Source: Gracilaria vermiculophylla
Taxonomy: Eukaryota; Rhodophyta; Florideophyceae; Gracilariales; Gracilariaceae
Direction: 5' to 3'
Length of the DNA stretch: 43,676 nucleotides
NCBI GenBank assembly: GCA_019155205.2
Contig: JAHNZQ020000004.1
Location: 158,238 to 201,913 of the forward strand
Part shown: one piece after another, positions 9,404 through 18,744 of the stretch
How the letters are laid out: the number at the start of each line of letters is the position of its first letter
Position numbering within the stretch: the stretch's first letter is position 1
Program-made: the position numbers and the translations under genes
The notes under the pieces: model-generated
What the model was told of the DNA's origin: nothing
Databases searched by the model: none
Seen by the model: only the letters and a program-made list of their open reading frames with translations

Positions 9404-11371
9404 CTAGAAAGTTGTGCTTGCTTGTGCCTCCTGTGGAAGGGATGGACCTCCATTGCCATTGGCTTGGACTGACGTGTTGGTATTTGATGGGTGATCGCCA
9501 CTCATGGGCCGTTCATTCGCACCTTCAGCAGTGACAAGTTGCTTCAACAACTTTCGCCACGCTCTTAAGCGACCATACCCTTCTTCCGGGAACCCATCTA
9601 CTTTGCGGCCATCCAACCACACTGCAGTTCCAGGGACCTCTTTCCCAACAGCCTTGCCCGTTGGCCACGCCTTGGCCTTGAGCACGCGCCCAGTGCTTGG
9701 AGAGCTCACCACAACAGTAAAGCACTGTCTGTCGATATCCAGCATTTCTTCAACGTTTGCCCTTGCTGCAGTTTCCAGGGCGTCAAGTAATCGAACGCAT
9801 AGGAGCAAGGTGAGGACAGAAAGTATCTCTCCCCCGACAGGGCACACATATGAACGAGGAACGTCATCAAGCCCGAGAGCAGAACCAGCGCTTGAGGTCG
9901 TGTGCGCTGCAAGCGCACGCCCCCGCGCAATGGGGTCATCCGGAGCGGGAATGATCACTCCGAACGCCGGCGTTATTCTGACGCTCCCATTGCTTCGGGC
10001 GTCGCCACAGTTGTTGAGGGAGGATATGGGCTCTATGGTGGCTAGTGCTCGCTCGGGACCGTCTCCATCCGCCGCTGTAGAATACACTCTTACGCGAGCT
10101 TCTTCCGGCCGCTGCGTCCCACGAGTCCACTCTAGCCTGACTCTCAGCATTCGCACAGCTTCATCCAGCACGCGCTCCGTAGCGGACAGGAGAGTTGGCC
10201 CCGTCGCAGCCGATGTCAATTGCTCGATAATGCGTCCCTCGGAATTTGGTTTTGTATCCCGAACGCACGCATGAAGCGCTATTATCTGCAAGAGAGATGC
10301 ACGTTGGATTTCGGTTATGTCCCCCGAATACTGAGCGTTTGTGTTGAAATCAATCGAGGGTGCCGAACCCGCCATTTGAGTCTTCTCCACGTGCACCATA
10401 TGGTGAGGGCCGGCTTCGAATGCGACGGACGTAGCAGTCGTTTCTGCATCACTGATGATATTCGCAACAGTCCTCGCCAAGTATCGGAAAGTGTTCTCCC
10501 GGAAAGCCGCAACGCGGGCAAGTCTAATCCTTCGCAAAATATCTGTTGTGGCGTGCTCTTCAGATCTGGAAGCAGATTCAAGCACCACTGGTGCGGGAGT
10601 GGTTCGATACTCTTCGCCGACACGGTTCACCCCAAAAGATAGAAATACAGGGGTGGGGAACTGAATGCGCAATCGTTGCTTCCCTCGCTCGTCTGTTGTT
10701 GCCATTTCAGCGTCACTCTCCGGCACGTCTAGGGGCCGAAGAACTGGCGCAAACGCCGCGTCGCCGACATCTATCAAAGGCGTACCGTCTGGCGCCCTTC
10801 GGACGCCGTTGGCGCACTTTCGCAAGGCGAGAAACGCCTCTACATACGACTGATTAGCGCCAATCCATTTGGCGAGAGATCTTTTGCGCTCTTCAAGTAG
10901 TTCAATTGCTTTGGTCAGAGCCCGTTTTTTCGCAATAAGGTAAGCCCCTCCGTCCTTCGAAACCGAGGACGTTGGCTGCGCAATAGCGCCGTCGCGGGTT
11001 CTCGGTACAGTGCGATGTAGGGAGAGCAGCGGAGGATTAGCACGCAAGGCTTCAATAACGTTGATTGCCCGTCCCAGTTCATAAATGGCTCCCTCGACCT
11101 CTGTGACAACGACGGACGGCCATGACGATGAGATTTCGGTATCTGTTGCTCGAGTCTCTGCTGAGGATGCTGTCGGAGGAGGTGCTGCCAACGCACGGGC
11201 GACAAAGGCGGAGGCTATTGCCGAGGTTCGCTCAAAGTGCGAAGTGTCCGCTGGGATGAAGCTTCCGTCGGGAAAGACTCGGTGTGCTGGTGTGCGCCCG
11301 TCCGCATCGGGCTCCAGAGACACCTGCAGCGAAATCTTCCTTCGTTTTGTTTCAAGAGGGGGAGAGGCCAT
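9404..11371 (-). CDS. MED17: Probable Mediator complex subunit 17
   Basis: Mediator subunit 17 is a head-module scaffold that links activators to RNA polymerase II. Residues are numbered from the longest Met (11,491, 695 aa); Met41 (11,371) is preferred because it starts the basic/acidic segment MASPPLETKRRKISLQVSLE, like MED17 N-termini. Seen features: an Ala-rich region around 92-108; a helical, coiled-coil-like segment (about 185-230, IAKKRALTKAIELLEERKRSLAKWI); a segment around 270-290 where MED17 has its beta-rich head; and IRLARVAAFRENTFRYLART at 322-341, which fits the MED17 pattern A-R-x3-F-x-E-x2-F-x2-L-x-R. The rest is poorly conserved, as usual for Mediator subunits. The identification is by pattern only; an unrelated nuclear protein remains possible. 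Confidence 0.5.
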   Translation of the reverse strand: MASPPLETKRRKISLQVSLEPDADGRTPAHRVFPDGSFIPADTSHFERTSAIASAFVARALAAPPPTASSAETRATDTEISSSWPSVVVTEVEGAIYELGRAINVIEALRANPPLLSLHRTVPRTRDGAIAQPTSSVSKDGGAYLIAKKRALTKAIELLEERKRSLAKWIGANQSYVEAFLALRKCANGVRRAPDGTPLIDVGDAAFAPVLRPLDVPESDAEMATTDERGKQRLRIQFPTPVFLSFGVNRVGEEYRTTPAPVVLESASRSEEHATTDILRRIRLARVAAFRENTFRYLARTVANIISDAETTATSVAFEAGPHHMVHVEKTQMAGSAPSIDFNTNAQYSGDITEIQRASLLQIIALHACVRDTKPNSEGRIIEQLTSAATGPTLLSATERVLDEAVRMLRVRLEWTRGTQRPEEARVRVYSTAADGDGPERALATIEPISSLNNCGDARSNGSVRITPAFGVIIPAPDDPIARGRALAAHTTSSAGSALGLDDVPRSYVCPVGGEILSVLTLLLCVRLLDALETAARANVEEMLDIDRQCFTVVVSSPSTGRVLKAKAWPTGKAVGKEVPGTAVWLDGRKVDGFPEEGYGRLRAWRKLLKQLVTAEGANERPMSGDHPSNTNTSVQANGNGGPSLPQEAQASTTF

Positions 11372-11491
11372 TGCGGACGAAATTGGAGTGGGGAGCCGTA
11401 GTATGATTGGCAGCTTGCGTTGTTTTTGTCCGCAATCAGGGCTGGTTCGACAATAGGTACGACTTGGAACAATTGTTCCTTTGTTTGGCAA

Positions 11492-12225
11492 CCAGGCAGA
11501 AGAAAGATGCTTTTGTTTTTGCCATGCAAGCGCGGCTCCTCTACGAATGAGCGCTTCCGTTTGCTTGATGGAAGAATTTGAGCTATGCTTTGACCGTGGT
11601 GTTGGCAGAGTTGTCGAGCGTCATCATCACGCGGTCTTGTCTACCACTATGGTTCTCAATGCAGCAGCATATCTACCGCATGCCCCATTTGGAAGAGGGA
11701 GCAACGTGTGTATCTGCGTTAAAGGTTGGCACTTTCATACACGTACGGGAAAATGTTTCAGGAATGCTCCTTTTTCGGCTTCACAGCGGCGGGTTTCTAC
11801 CATTTCAAAACATCTCAAAATGTTTTTATTTATTTGCTAATTTTTGATGTTTTTATTTCAGGTTGTCTGGGGCATGCACTGTGGTGCAAAAGCTCAGGAT
11901 CTCGATTGCAGTCGGTGAGAGAAGACCAAATGCTGCGTCTGCATCTCGTCACTGGAGCGACCGAGCCTGTTTGGAGTTTCCCAGACATAATTACCCAAGA
12001 TACCAACGGTAAACTACACTGTTCTCTGTCACAGTTCATTAAAAAAGTAAAGGTGCCAAGTTGGGTACAAAAAGGAAAGCAGGCAAATCATGATCCATGC
12101 TCCTGTTTCATTGCACTATCGATGTGAAAGAGCCTAGGGGACAATAAACCCAATCTCAGATCCCCTATTGATTTTCAAGTGCCAGCTGGGTTAGGAACTT
12201 TGAGCGCTGGTTCTCATCTACAGAA
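11492..12225. other. Divergent promoter region, no gene seen
   Basis: About 730 bp between the divergent MED17-like and Era genes. Moderate GC with an AT-rich patch at about 11,800-11,870. Overlapping frames of about 90-130 codons show no recognisable domain. It probably holds both promoters. Confidence 0.5.
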
Positions 12226-13353
12226 ATGCCCCTACCCGGCTCATGTAACCGTTCAGAAATGGATTCATTAAGCTTTTCATTTGTACCATATGCCCCAGCC
12301 AAGCACATAGTGCCCCAACCTTCCCTCTCTCGCTGCACTTTGCGCCGGAAGAAGCAATATTTCAAAATCACCTGCTCTTCAACTTCTGTGCCAACGCCCT
12401 CCTCGCATTCGCAAGCGAACATATACACCAAACTCGAAGATACCGCGTGCGGGTTTACGGCGCTCTTTGGGCCTTCAAACTCCGGCAAGTCAACGCTTTT
12501 GAACCGGTTGATAGGGAGCAAGCTTGCTATCGTGACACCAAAGGTGCAGACGACTCGCTGTCGAGTTGCGGGCATAACAGCCGTTGGCAAAACCCAGTTG
12601 GTCTTATTGGACACTCCTGGCATATTCACAGCGACTACCCGCCTGTCGAGGGCAATGGTCAAGTCAGCTTGGGCGTCGTACAGAGATGCCGACGCGGCGA
12701 TTCTTATCTTGGATGCACTGCCCATTCACCACACCTCGACGCTTTGCGCGGAAGCGCAGCAGTTGCTGTCCAAGGTGAGAAACAACAACCTGTGCGTCGC
12801 GGCCAACAAGATTGACGCCGTGCCAAAGGAGGGGCGACAGCAAGTCGAGCGCGTACTGAAAGAGAACATGGACGCCGCGGGGCTGCAGGACGCCTGCCTC
12901 ACGTCCATTTCGGCGCTGCATGGGCTGGGCGTGGACAGTCTGGTGGACTGGGTTGTGGAAAGGATGCCCAAGGGGCCGTGGCTGTACCCGGCGGACGACT
13001 TTACGGACATGCCCGCCCGGCTGCTGGCCGCGGAGGTGACGCGGGAGAAGCTTTTCTACGCTCTGCGCAACGAGATGCCGTACGAGATTGCCGTCGAAAC
13101 AACGAGCTATCGCGAACAGGCGGACGGCTCTATCAGAATCACTCAGGACATTTTCGTGAGGAGGAACAGTCAGAAACGCATCGTGACGGGCAAACAGGGC
13201 GCGGTCGTCAAGAGCATTGGTATCAAGTCCAGAACAGAGCTTGCCAAGATTCTTGGAGTCACAGTGCATCTCATGCTCACCGTGAAGGTGCGGCAGACAT
13301 GGAAAGAAGACAAGTCGCAGTATGAACAGTGGGGTCTAGATTTCGATGCATGA
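12226..13353 (+). CDS. ERA: Era-family GTPase, organelle-targeted
   Basis: Era GTPases bind the 3' end of small-subunit rRNA and assist ribosome small-subunit assembly in bacteria, mitochondria and plastids. 375 aa. Residues 1-70 are Ser/Lys/Arg-rich and precede the core, consistent with a transit peptide. GTPase motifs: G1 GPSNSGKST (82-90), the IVTPKVQTTRCRVAGI switch region (102-117) typical of Era, G3 DTPG (129-132), G4 NKID (194-197) and G5-like ISALHG. A C-terminal KH RNA-binding domain (about 290-363) carries the GKQGAVVKSIG loop. Length and order are normal for the family. GC at third positions is high in the middle (about 12,780-13,060) and mixed at both ends. Confidence 0.93.
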   Translation: MPLPGSCNRSEMDSLSFSFVPYAPAKHIVPQPSLSRCTLRRKKQYFKITCSSTSVPTPSSHSQANIYTKLEDTACGFTALFGPSNSGKSTLLNRLIGSKLAIVTPKVQTTRCRVAGITAVGKTQLVLLDTPGIFTATTRLSRAMVKSAWASYRDADAAILILDALPIHHTSTLCAEAQQLLSKVRNNNLCVAANKIDAVPKEGRQQVERVLKENMDAAGLQDACLTSISALHGLGVDSLVDWVVERMPKGPWLYPADDFTDMPARLLAAEVTREKLFYALRNEMPYEIAVETTSYREQADGSIRITQDIFVRRNSQKRIVTGKQGAVVKSIGIKSRTELAKILGVTVHLMLTVKVRQTWKEDKSQYEQWGLDFDA

Positions 13354-13676
13354 CTTGAGAGCTGAGGTCAACGGTCGTTCCGGTGTGTGCAGCGCAGCAG
13401 TGCATGTGTGTTTCAGAATATACATTGCGAGTAACACCACAGCTTTTGTACACGCTTTTGATGTCTGTATAGGGAAGGCAGCTTTTGCGACAGACAAGCC
13501 GTTGTGGTCCCCTTCACGACAAGAAAGAAATGTTCAGTGACGATTGCAGATGGTAGTATTACTTGAGCGTGGCGAAGGACGACTAAAAGTCAATATTTCG
13601 CTGTCTATGATGTAAATAGGATCTATACAAGCATGTATGGTACGACGAAGCTCTGATCCATGCCGTGCAGCAGCAG
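13354..13676. other. Convergent 3' spacer, no gene seen
   Basis: About 320 bp between the 3' ends of the Era and transporter genes, with moderate AT content and no supported coding or RNA feature. Transcript ends of both genes should lie here. Confidence 0.5.
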
Positions 13677-15377
13677 TCATTCCCTGGCACCCAGACGAAT
13701 ACCCAGAAACGGCCCCACCGACGCGAGTAAACAGGCTATGGTAAAGAAAATAATGCCGTACACAGTGGCAGTTGTTCCGAAGACGGGAGAAAATGCAGAC
13801 GGGATGGAGCGACTGTCGCTGCCTTCCGCCGAGCCTTTTCCTTCCTCAATGCTTGTCAAGCCGCGTCTCATCGTCTTCGCGGTCAAGTACATGACGAAGA
13901 GCATCAAGCCGGCCTGCAGGTTGAGTGTGAAGGACGAAAACCTGGTGAGAACGGCGATGAATCCGTTCGGATTGGCCAAAATGATGACTAAAACGAGGCC
14001 AAACGACAGCCCGTACGCCACGACAGTTGAAAGCGTTTTCTTCCAAGCGGCGTGCACGCCGGCGCTCATGATGTGCACGCCGCCATCCACAAAGCTCTTC
14101 ATGCCAGCGGCCGTGACAAAGAAGCTGACGCCGGTGGACACGAGGATGAAAAGCTCGACGATGATTTCGATGGAGCGCAGCACATCGCCCTTGACGGCGT
14201 CGCCGTGGTGCAAGGCGTCGATGAGCGGGACGGTGGATATTTGGCCTTTGAGGTAGGCATTGGTGAGGCTGGGGCCGCCGGTGGGGTCGTCGCGCGGCAC
14301 AACCTGCAGAACGGCGAACACCCAGCCGACGTTGAGCAGGTAGCAAAGCACGGCGGCCAGCACAATGGCGGTGCGGTAGCGGCCGACCTGGGCCGGCGTG
14401 GGCTTGTGCGGCAAAAGGCGGTAGGTGACGGGCAGGGTGTTGGCCAGGCCGCCCAGGGCGACGCAGGCCATGAGAAACGGGGTGGCGGTGTGTTGCCAGC
14501 CCGACATGTCGGATATGAGCTCGGTCAGCTGGCTGACGCGCGCGGCGGCGGGGAGGGCGGCGACAATGATGACAACGCCGATGAACAGGGAGCCCTTGAG
14601 GACTGTGAAGGAGCCGAAAACGCCCAGCAGGTGGTCGACGAAAAACACGACGGCGGTGGTTCCCAAAGCCCAGTACGACGCGAAGACGTAGGGCGGCGGG
14701 TGGGACTGGGACGGACCGGCGGTCAAAAGCTGCCACACGGCCTGCGGACCGGCCAGCCCGTACGAAACGAGCATGGAAATGAAGCAGAGCATTGTACAAA
14801 AGTAGTACACATAGCGGAGGAATGGGGAGGTGAGGTACAGGTGGGCGAGGGTGAAGAGCGAGATGTCAGGGGGGTGCGAAGCGGGGGATATGCTGTCGTA
14901 GCTGGAGGAGGGCTGATCCTGGTGGTGCGGGGTCGCGGAGGGCGGCGGCTGCTCGGGCACGGGCGGGGTGTAGTGGATGTAGGCGGCGTCGCTGCGGGCG
15001 CGCTGGATGAGCTCGATGACGACGTAGATGACAATGAGCTGCGCAATGAGGGTGAGGGTGAAGAGAATGAGAAAGACGGGGACGGAGGTGTTGTACAGGG
15101 TGACGGGCAGCGCCAGAATGCCCGAGCCGATGACGGTGGCGATGGAGGTGAGGCAGGCGACGGGCAGCACGCGCCACTCGCGATAGACATCGGCGCCCTT
15201 CATGGCGGCGTCGCTCTCCGGCGGCGGCGACGGCGGCGGCGACGACGGCGGCGGCGGCGGCGACGACGGCGGCGGCGGCGGCGACGGCGTCGACGGCGGC
15301 GGGAGCGGCGGGGAGGGCGGGCGCTGGCGATTGTCCGCGCGCGCGGCGTGGGCGTGAGGTTGCGGCGCGGACGCCAT
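13677..15377 (-). CDS. AAAP/TyrP-like amino-acid transporter
   Basis: A polytopic membrane protein with about 11 hydrophobic segments. The first contains IATVIGSGILALPVTLYN; the GSGILALP signature is typical of amino-acid/auxin permeases and tyrosine/tryptophan permeases of the APC superfamily, so it probably carries amino acids by H+ symport. A cytosolic or luminal Pro/Ser-rich loop (PPVPEQPPPSATPHHQDQ) separates TM2 and TM3, and the C-terminus is short. The chosen start at 15,377 gives 566 aa with a 58-residue Pro/Ser-rich N-terminus; Met at 15,203 gives a 508-aa core (MKGADVYREW). The frame stays open far upstream to 16,460, but that part is Ala/Arg/Cys low complexity overlapping DNA repeats and is probably not protein. 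Confidence 0.85.
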   Translation of the reverse strand: MASAPQPHAHAARADNRQRPPSPPLPPPSTPSPPPPPSSPPPPPSSPPPSPPPESDAAMKGADVYREWRVLPVACLTSIATVIGSGILALPVTLYNTSVPVFLILFTLTLIAQLIVIYVVIELIQRARSDAAYIHYTPPVPEQPPPSATPHHQDQPSSSYDSISPASHPPDISLFTLAHLYLTSPFLRYVYYFCTMLCFISMLVSYGLAGPQAVWQLLTAGPSQSHPPPYVFASYWALGTTAVVFFVDHLLGVFGSFTVLKGSLFIGVVIIVAALPAAARVSQLTELISDMSGWQHTATPFLMACVALGGLANTLPVTYRLLPHKPTPAQVGRYRTAIVLAAVLCYLLNVGWVFAVLQVVPRDDPTGGPSLTNAYLKGQISTVPLIDALHHGDAVKGDVLRSIEIIVELFILVSTGVSFFVTAAGMKSFVDGGVHIMSAGVHAAWKKTLSTVVAYGLSFGLVLVIILANPNGFIAVLTRFSSFTLNLQAGLMLFVMYLTAKTMRRGLTSIEEGKGSAEGSDSRSIPSAFSPVFGTTATVYGIIFFTIACLLASVGPFLGIRLGARE

Positions 15378-15929
15378 GCGATGCGCGGGGGCGGCGCGGG
15401 GCGCGCTGATAAAGGAAGCGCTATGGGCGCGGCGCGGCGGTGCGGTGCGGAAGGCGCGACGGGCGGCGGGCGCGAGGCGCGAGGCGCAAGACGCGTGTGC
15501 GGCCAAGCGCGCGCGGCGGCAGCTGCGTCGGAAGCGGCAGCAGTGGCGGCGGTGGCGGCGGATGTGGCGGCGGCGCGCGGCGGCTGCGATTGGGCGCTGG
15601 CGCAGACTTGGGCGCGCGCCGTGACGTGGAACGGCGCCGCGCGCTGTGTACACGTGGCGGGGGCGGCGAAGGGGCGCGGAGGCGGCAGCGGCGGCGGCGG
15701 CGCGAAGGTGAGTGACAGATGGAGAGAAGGCGCTGGCGGGCGGCAATGCCAACGGTGGGCCGCCGTCAGGTGGTTTACGCAGGCGAAACGTGGCCATGTG
15801 GACACGTGGTACGCGTGCGTGATGGCAGTGAGCGACGGATGAGCACATGAAGGAGCAGACGCGTGCGCGAGCAGCACAGACAATAAGACGCGCGCAAGTG
15901 GCAGGATTGCGGACGCGAAGGCGCAGGGC

Positions 15930-16560
15930 GGCTGGGCTGCGCGCGCGTCGAAGAAGCAAACGTGCTTGTGAGCGGCAGTGGTGCGCAGCGGGGTGCGGCG
16001 CGTTGGTTGCGGCCGACGCCGAGTCTTTCCTCGGCGCACATGGACGCGGCTGCGGCGGCGCGCGGCGTGCGGGCGCGTGCGGCAGCACAGACAGTAGGAC
16101 GCGCGCAAGTGGCAAGCGTACAGACGCGAGCGCGCAAGGCGGGTGGGTTGCGCGCGCGTCCAACAAGCAAACGCGCTTCTCAGCGGCTGTTGCGCGCGCC
16201 GCGGCGCACACGCCGCTGCGCGCCGCAGCGCGCGCTACGCGCAGCAAAGCTGCTGGAGCGCTTGTGGCAACAATGGTGTGCAGCGGTGCAGCGGGTTGGC
16301 GGCGGCTGACGCCGAGTGATTGCTCGGCGCATGTGGACGCGACTGCGGCGGCGCGCGGCGTGCATGCGCGTCGAGCGCGCACAACAAGACGCGCCAAAGT
16401 TGCAAGAGCGCACACGCGGGCGGGCAACGCGCGTGGGTTGCGCGCGCGGCGAAGAAGCAAACGCGCTTGTGCGCGGCAATGGTGTGCAGCGGTGCGGCGC
16501 GTTGGTGGCCGCTGACGCCGAGTTTTTACTCAGCGCATGTGGACGCGGCCGTGGCGGCGC
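15930..16560. repeat. Three diverged copies of a ~206-bp GC-rich repeat with a hairpin
   Basis: Shared blocks recur in order: (G/C)AA(G/C)AAGCAAACG, GGTGTGCAGCGG-like, GACGCCGAGT, and CATGTGGACGCG. GACGCCGAGT occurs at 16,015, 16,308 and 16,514, so spacing is 293 and 206; the longer interval contains about 87 extra bases. Each copy holds a 7-bp inverted repeat with a variable 6-base loop. Confidence 0.7.
16017..16036. promoter_or_regulatory. Repeat hairpin, copy 1
   Basis: CGCCGAG, six-base loop, CTCGGCG: a perfect 7-bp stem. Further copies lie at 16,310-16,329 (perfect) and 16,516-16,535 (one substitution). It lies upstream of the minus-strand transporter, so it could fall in promoter or leader sequence; function unknown. 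Confidence 0.5.
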
Positions 16561-16736
16561 ATGGCTGCGCGCGCGCGTCGCAGAGTTGACGACGCGTGTC
16601 GCGGCCGCTGGCGCAGTCCCACGTCGCGCGCCGCCAATCAGCGCGCGCCGTGTGACGTCGCGCCATTGCGTCGCGCCTTCCGACGCGCGCGCGCCAACAG
16701 CGCCGCCATGCCACTTGCGCGCGCTCAGCTTTACCG

Positions 16737-16784
<48 letters not shown>
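16737..16784. repeat. (CGG)n microsatellite
   Basis: An uninterrupted CGG run of about 48 bp in non-coding DNA between the transporter repeats and the small basic protein gene. Confidence 0.9.
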
Positions 16785-16910
16785 TGTCGCCGCGAGCAGG
16801 CACTGTACAAGTTAGAGCGGGGGCGGAGGGGGGGCGGAGGCTGAGGCGGAGGCAGAGGCGGAGGCCGTCGGCGCGCTGGCGGCGCAGCGGCTGTGGCGCG
16901 CGAGGCGCAG

Positions 16911-17279
16911 TCAGGCGCGCGGCGCGGCGGCGCAGCTGCGCTTGCGCGTGCGCTTGCGCGCGGCCAGCTCGGCCAGCACGCGCGCGCGGCGCCTCGCGAC
17001 GCGCTCGGCGCGCAGCGCGTCGCGCGTGGACACGCGCTTGGGCGACAGCGATGGCTTGGTGGAGGCGGCGGCGGCGGCCAGCGACAGGCGCTGCAGCCGC
17101 CGGTTGAAGCTGATCATGCGGAAGTTGTGCCAGTCGTCCTTGGTGCGCAGCGCGTACCGCCGCCGCTCGGGCGACGACAGGTCGTAGCCGGTGGCCTGCC
17201 CGTTGAGCCGCACCACCAGCAGCGTGGGGATTTTTGCGGGCGCGCGCGCCAGCTCTTCCACTGAGCACGACGATGACAT
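16911..17279 (-). CDS. Small basic protein of unknown function
   Basis: 122 aa from the Met at 17,279. The first 70 residues look like a folded domain with normal composition: PTLLVVRLNGQATGYDLSS, then RRRYALRTKDDWHNFRMISFNRRLQRLS. The C-terminal third is strongly Arg/Ala/Lys-rich (RKRTRKRS), like a nuclear or nucleolar signal or a nucleic-acid-binding tail. I do not recognise the family. The reading frame continues upstream through a Pro/Ala/Arg minisatellite-encoded stretch that I exclude. The non-repetitive N-terminal segment, with Trp, Asn, Phe, Met and Tyr in otherwise Ala/Arg-dominated surroundings, is the main reason to call it a gene. Confidence 0.5.
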   Translation of the reverse strand: MSSSCSVEELARAPAKIPTLLVVRLNGQATGYDLSSPERRRYALRTKDDWHNFRMISFNRRLQRLSLAAAAASTKPSLSPKRVSTRDALRAERVARRRARVLAELAARKRTRKRSCAAAPRA

Positions 17280-17337
17280 GATGGAGCGCGGGGTAAGCGT
17301 GCGGCGTGAGCGTGCGGCGCGAGCGCGCGGGTGAGCG

Positions 17338-17640
17338 GACAGGGCGGCGGAGCAGAGCACGCGGGCGAGCGGGCCGGCGGGCGAGCGGGTGGGCGGGCGA
17401 GCAGGAGGGCGGGCGGGCGAGCAGGAGGGCGGGCGGGCGAGCGGGCGGGCGGGCGGGCGGGCGGGCGAGCAGGAGGGCGGGCGGGCGAGCAGGAGGGCGG
17501 GCGGGCGGGCGGGCAGGCTGGGGAGCGGGCGGTGGAGAGCGAGCGGGCGAGCGGGAGGGCGGGGGAGCGGGCGGGGGAGCAGGAGGGCGGGCGGGGGAGC
17601 GGGAGGGCGGGCGGGGGAGCGGGCGGTGAAGCGGGTGGGT
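17338..17640. repeat. G-rich minisatellite
   Basis: Irregular tandem copies of units built from GCGGGCGAGCAGGAGGGCGG. The plus strand is almost pure G/C/A with many runs of three Gs, so G-quadruplex folding is plausible. It lies between the divergent small basic protein and methyltransferase genes. Confidence 0.85.
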
Positions 17641-17974
17641 GGTGTGTAAAGTAGTGGTGGGGGCGGGGCGGAAGGCGAGGTGGGGAGAGGGTGGAGGGGA
17701 GGGGGGGGCGGCTGAAATACGCGAGGCGTGAGATTGAGGCGCTCGCGGCGGCAGCTCATTCATTGCCATGACACGTCAGAAAAGCGCTGCCACGCGCGCC
17801 GCCACGCGCGCGATTTTTTTGTTGCACTGTGCGCGAGAGGCGCGCGCGGCGGCGGCGGCGGCGCGCGCGCGCGGCGTGCTGGCGCGGCGCTGTGCGATGG
17901 GCGGCGCGTTTGTGGGCGGCTGCGGCGCGGCGCGGTGGCGGCGCGCGCGAGCGCGCGCCAGCGTCGGCAGCGCC

Positions 17975-18738
17975 ATGGCGTGGACGTGCTCCGCCGCCTC
18001 CAACGGCGCGCTGGTCGACAACCTCGTGCGCCGCCGCCTGCTCACCGCCGACCGCGCCGAGCGCGCCATGCGCGCCGTCGACCGCGCGCTCTTCGTCCCC
18101 CGCCCCGCCGACGCGTACGCCGACGCCCCCCAGCCGCTCCCGTGCTTCGCCACCATCTCCGCCCCCCACATGCACGCCATGGCGCTGCAGCTGCTCGAGC
18201 CGCACCTGCCGCTCGGCGCCGCCGCCCTCGACGTCGGCGCCGGCAGCGGCTACTTCGCCGCGCTCATGGCCGTCCTCGTCGGCCCCACCGGCTGCGTCGT
18301 CGCCGTCGAGCACGCCGCCCAGCTCACCGACCTCGCCGCCGCCAACCTGGCCGCCTTCCGCAACGCCCCCGTCCCCGCTGCCTCCGTCCTCCTGCGCACC
18401 GCCGACGGCCGCGCCGGCGCCTCCGACAAGGTGCGTTCTCCCCCCCCCCCCCCCCCCCCCTTGCGCCCGCTCTGCTTCTTCCTCCCCCTTACTAACGTGC
18501 CTCCTTTCCACAGGCGCCGTTCGCCGCCATCCACGTCGGCGCCGCCGCGCCATCCATCCCGCAGCCGCTGCTGGACCAGCTGGCGCCCAGCGGCGCCATG
18601 ATCATCCCGGTCGGCCCCGAGCACGGCCCGCAGCACCTCATGCTCGTCAACAAGGACCAGCGCGGCGCCGTGTCCGCGTCATCCGTGTGCGGCGTGCGCT
18701 ACGTGCCGCTGTGCGACCTACCGCACCAGCTGCACTGA
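17975..18738 (+). CDS. PCMT: Protein-L-isoaspartate O-methyltransferase (two exons)
   Basis: Repairs isomerised aspartyl residues in damaged proteins by SAM-dependent methylation. Exons 17,975-18,430 and 18,514-18,738 join in phase 0, giving a 226-aa protein, normal for the family. Seen motifs: MAWTCSAASNGALVDNLVRRRLL at the start, which matches the eukaryotic PCMT N-terminus and decides this start; FATISAPHMHAMALQLLE; SAM motif I ALDVGAGSGYFAAL; VVAVEH; and in exon 2 APFAAIHVGAAAPSIPQPLLDQLAPSGAMIIPVG and VRYVPLCDL. The frame is open upstream to Met at 17,768 (69 extra Arg/Ala-rich residues), so an organelle-targeted longer form is possible. The stop lies 6 bp from the stop of the convergent IBA57 gene. 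Confidence 0.93.
18431..18513 (+). other. Spliceosomal intron in the methyltransferase gene
   Basis: 83 bp, GTGCGT at the 5' end, TTTCCACAG at the 3' end, and a likely branch site ACTAACG at 18,491-18,497. A run of about 20 C follows the donor site. Removing it joins two conserved halves of the enzyme in frame. Confidence 0.9.
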
Positions 18739-18744
18739 CCGCAG

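Larger units (their letters stand above)
15378..16910. other. GC-rich intergenic region with imperfect repeats
   Basis: About 1.5 kb upstream of the transporter and downstream of the small basic protein gene. Every frame is nearly open because of composition, and none shows a domain. It contains three copies of a diverged repeat of about 206 bp (see the separate entry) and a CGG microsatellite. Confidence 0.6.

Noticed and set aside
12165..12725. Minus-strand frame opposite the Era N-terminus
   Set aside because: Covers the conserved GTPase motifs of the plus-strand gene and has no domain of its own.
14052..15842. A 596-codon plus-strand frame antisense to the transporter
   Set aside because: A shadow of the GC-rich transporter gene, mostly Gly/Arg/Asp repeats on the opposite strand.
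15378..16460. N-terminal extension of the transporter frame (about 360 extra codons)
   Set aside because: It is Arg/Ala/Cys-rich, overlaps DNA repeats and gives no domain; the open frame is a composition effect.
17338..17640. Tandem repeat considered as a CRISPR-like array
   Set aside because: Units are contiguous and irregular with no unique spacers; eukaryotic minisatellite.
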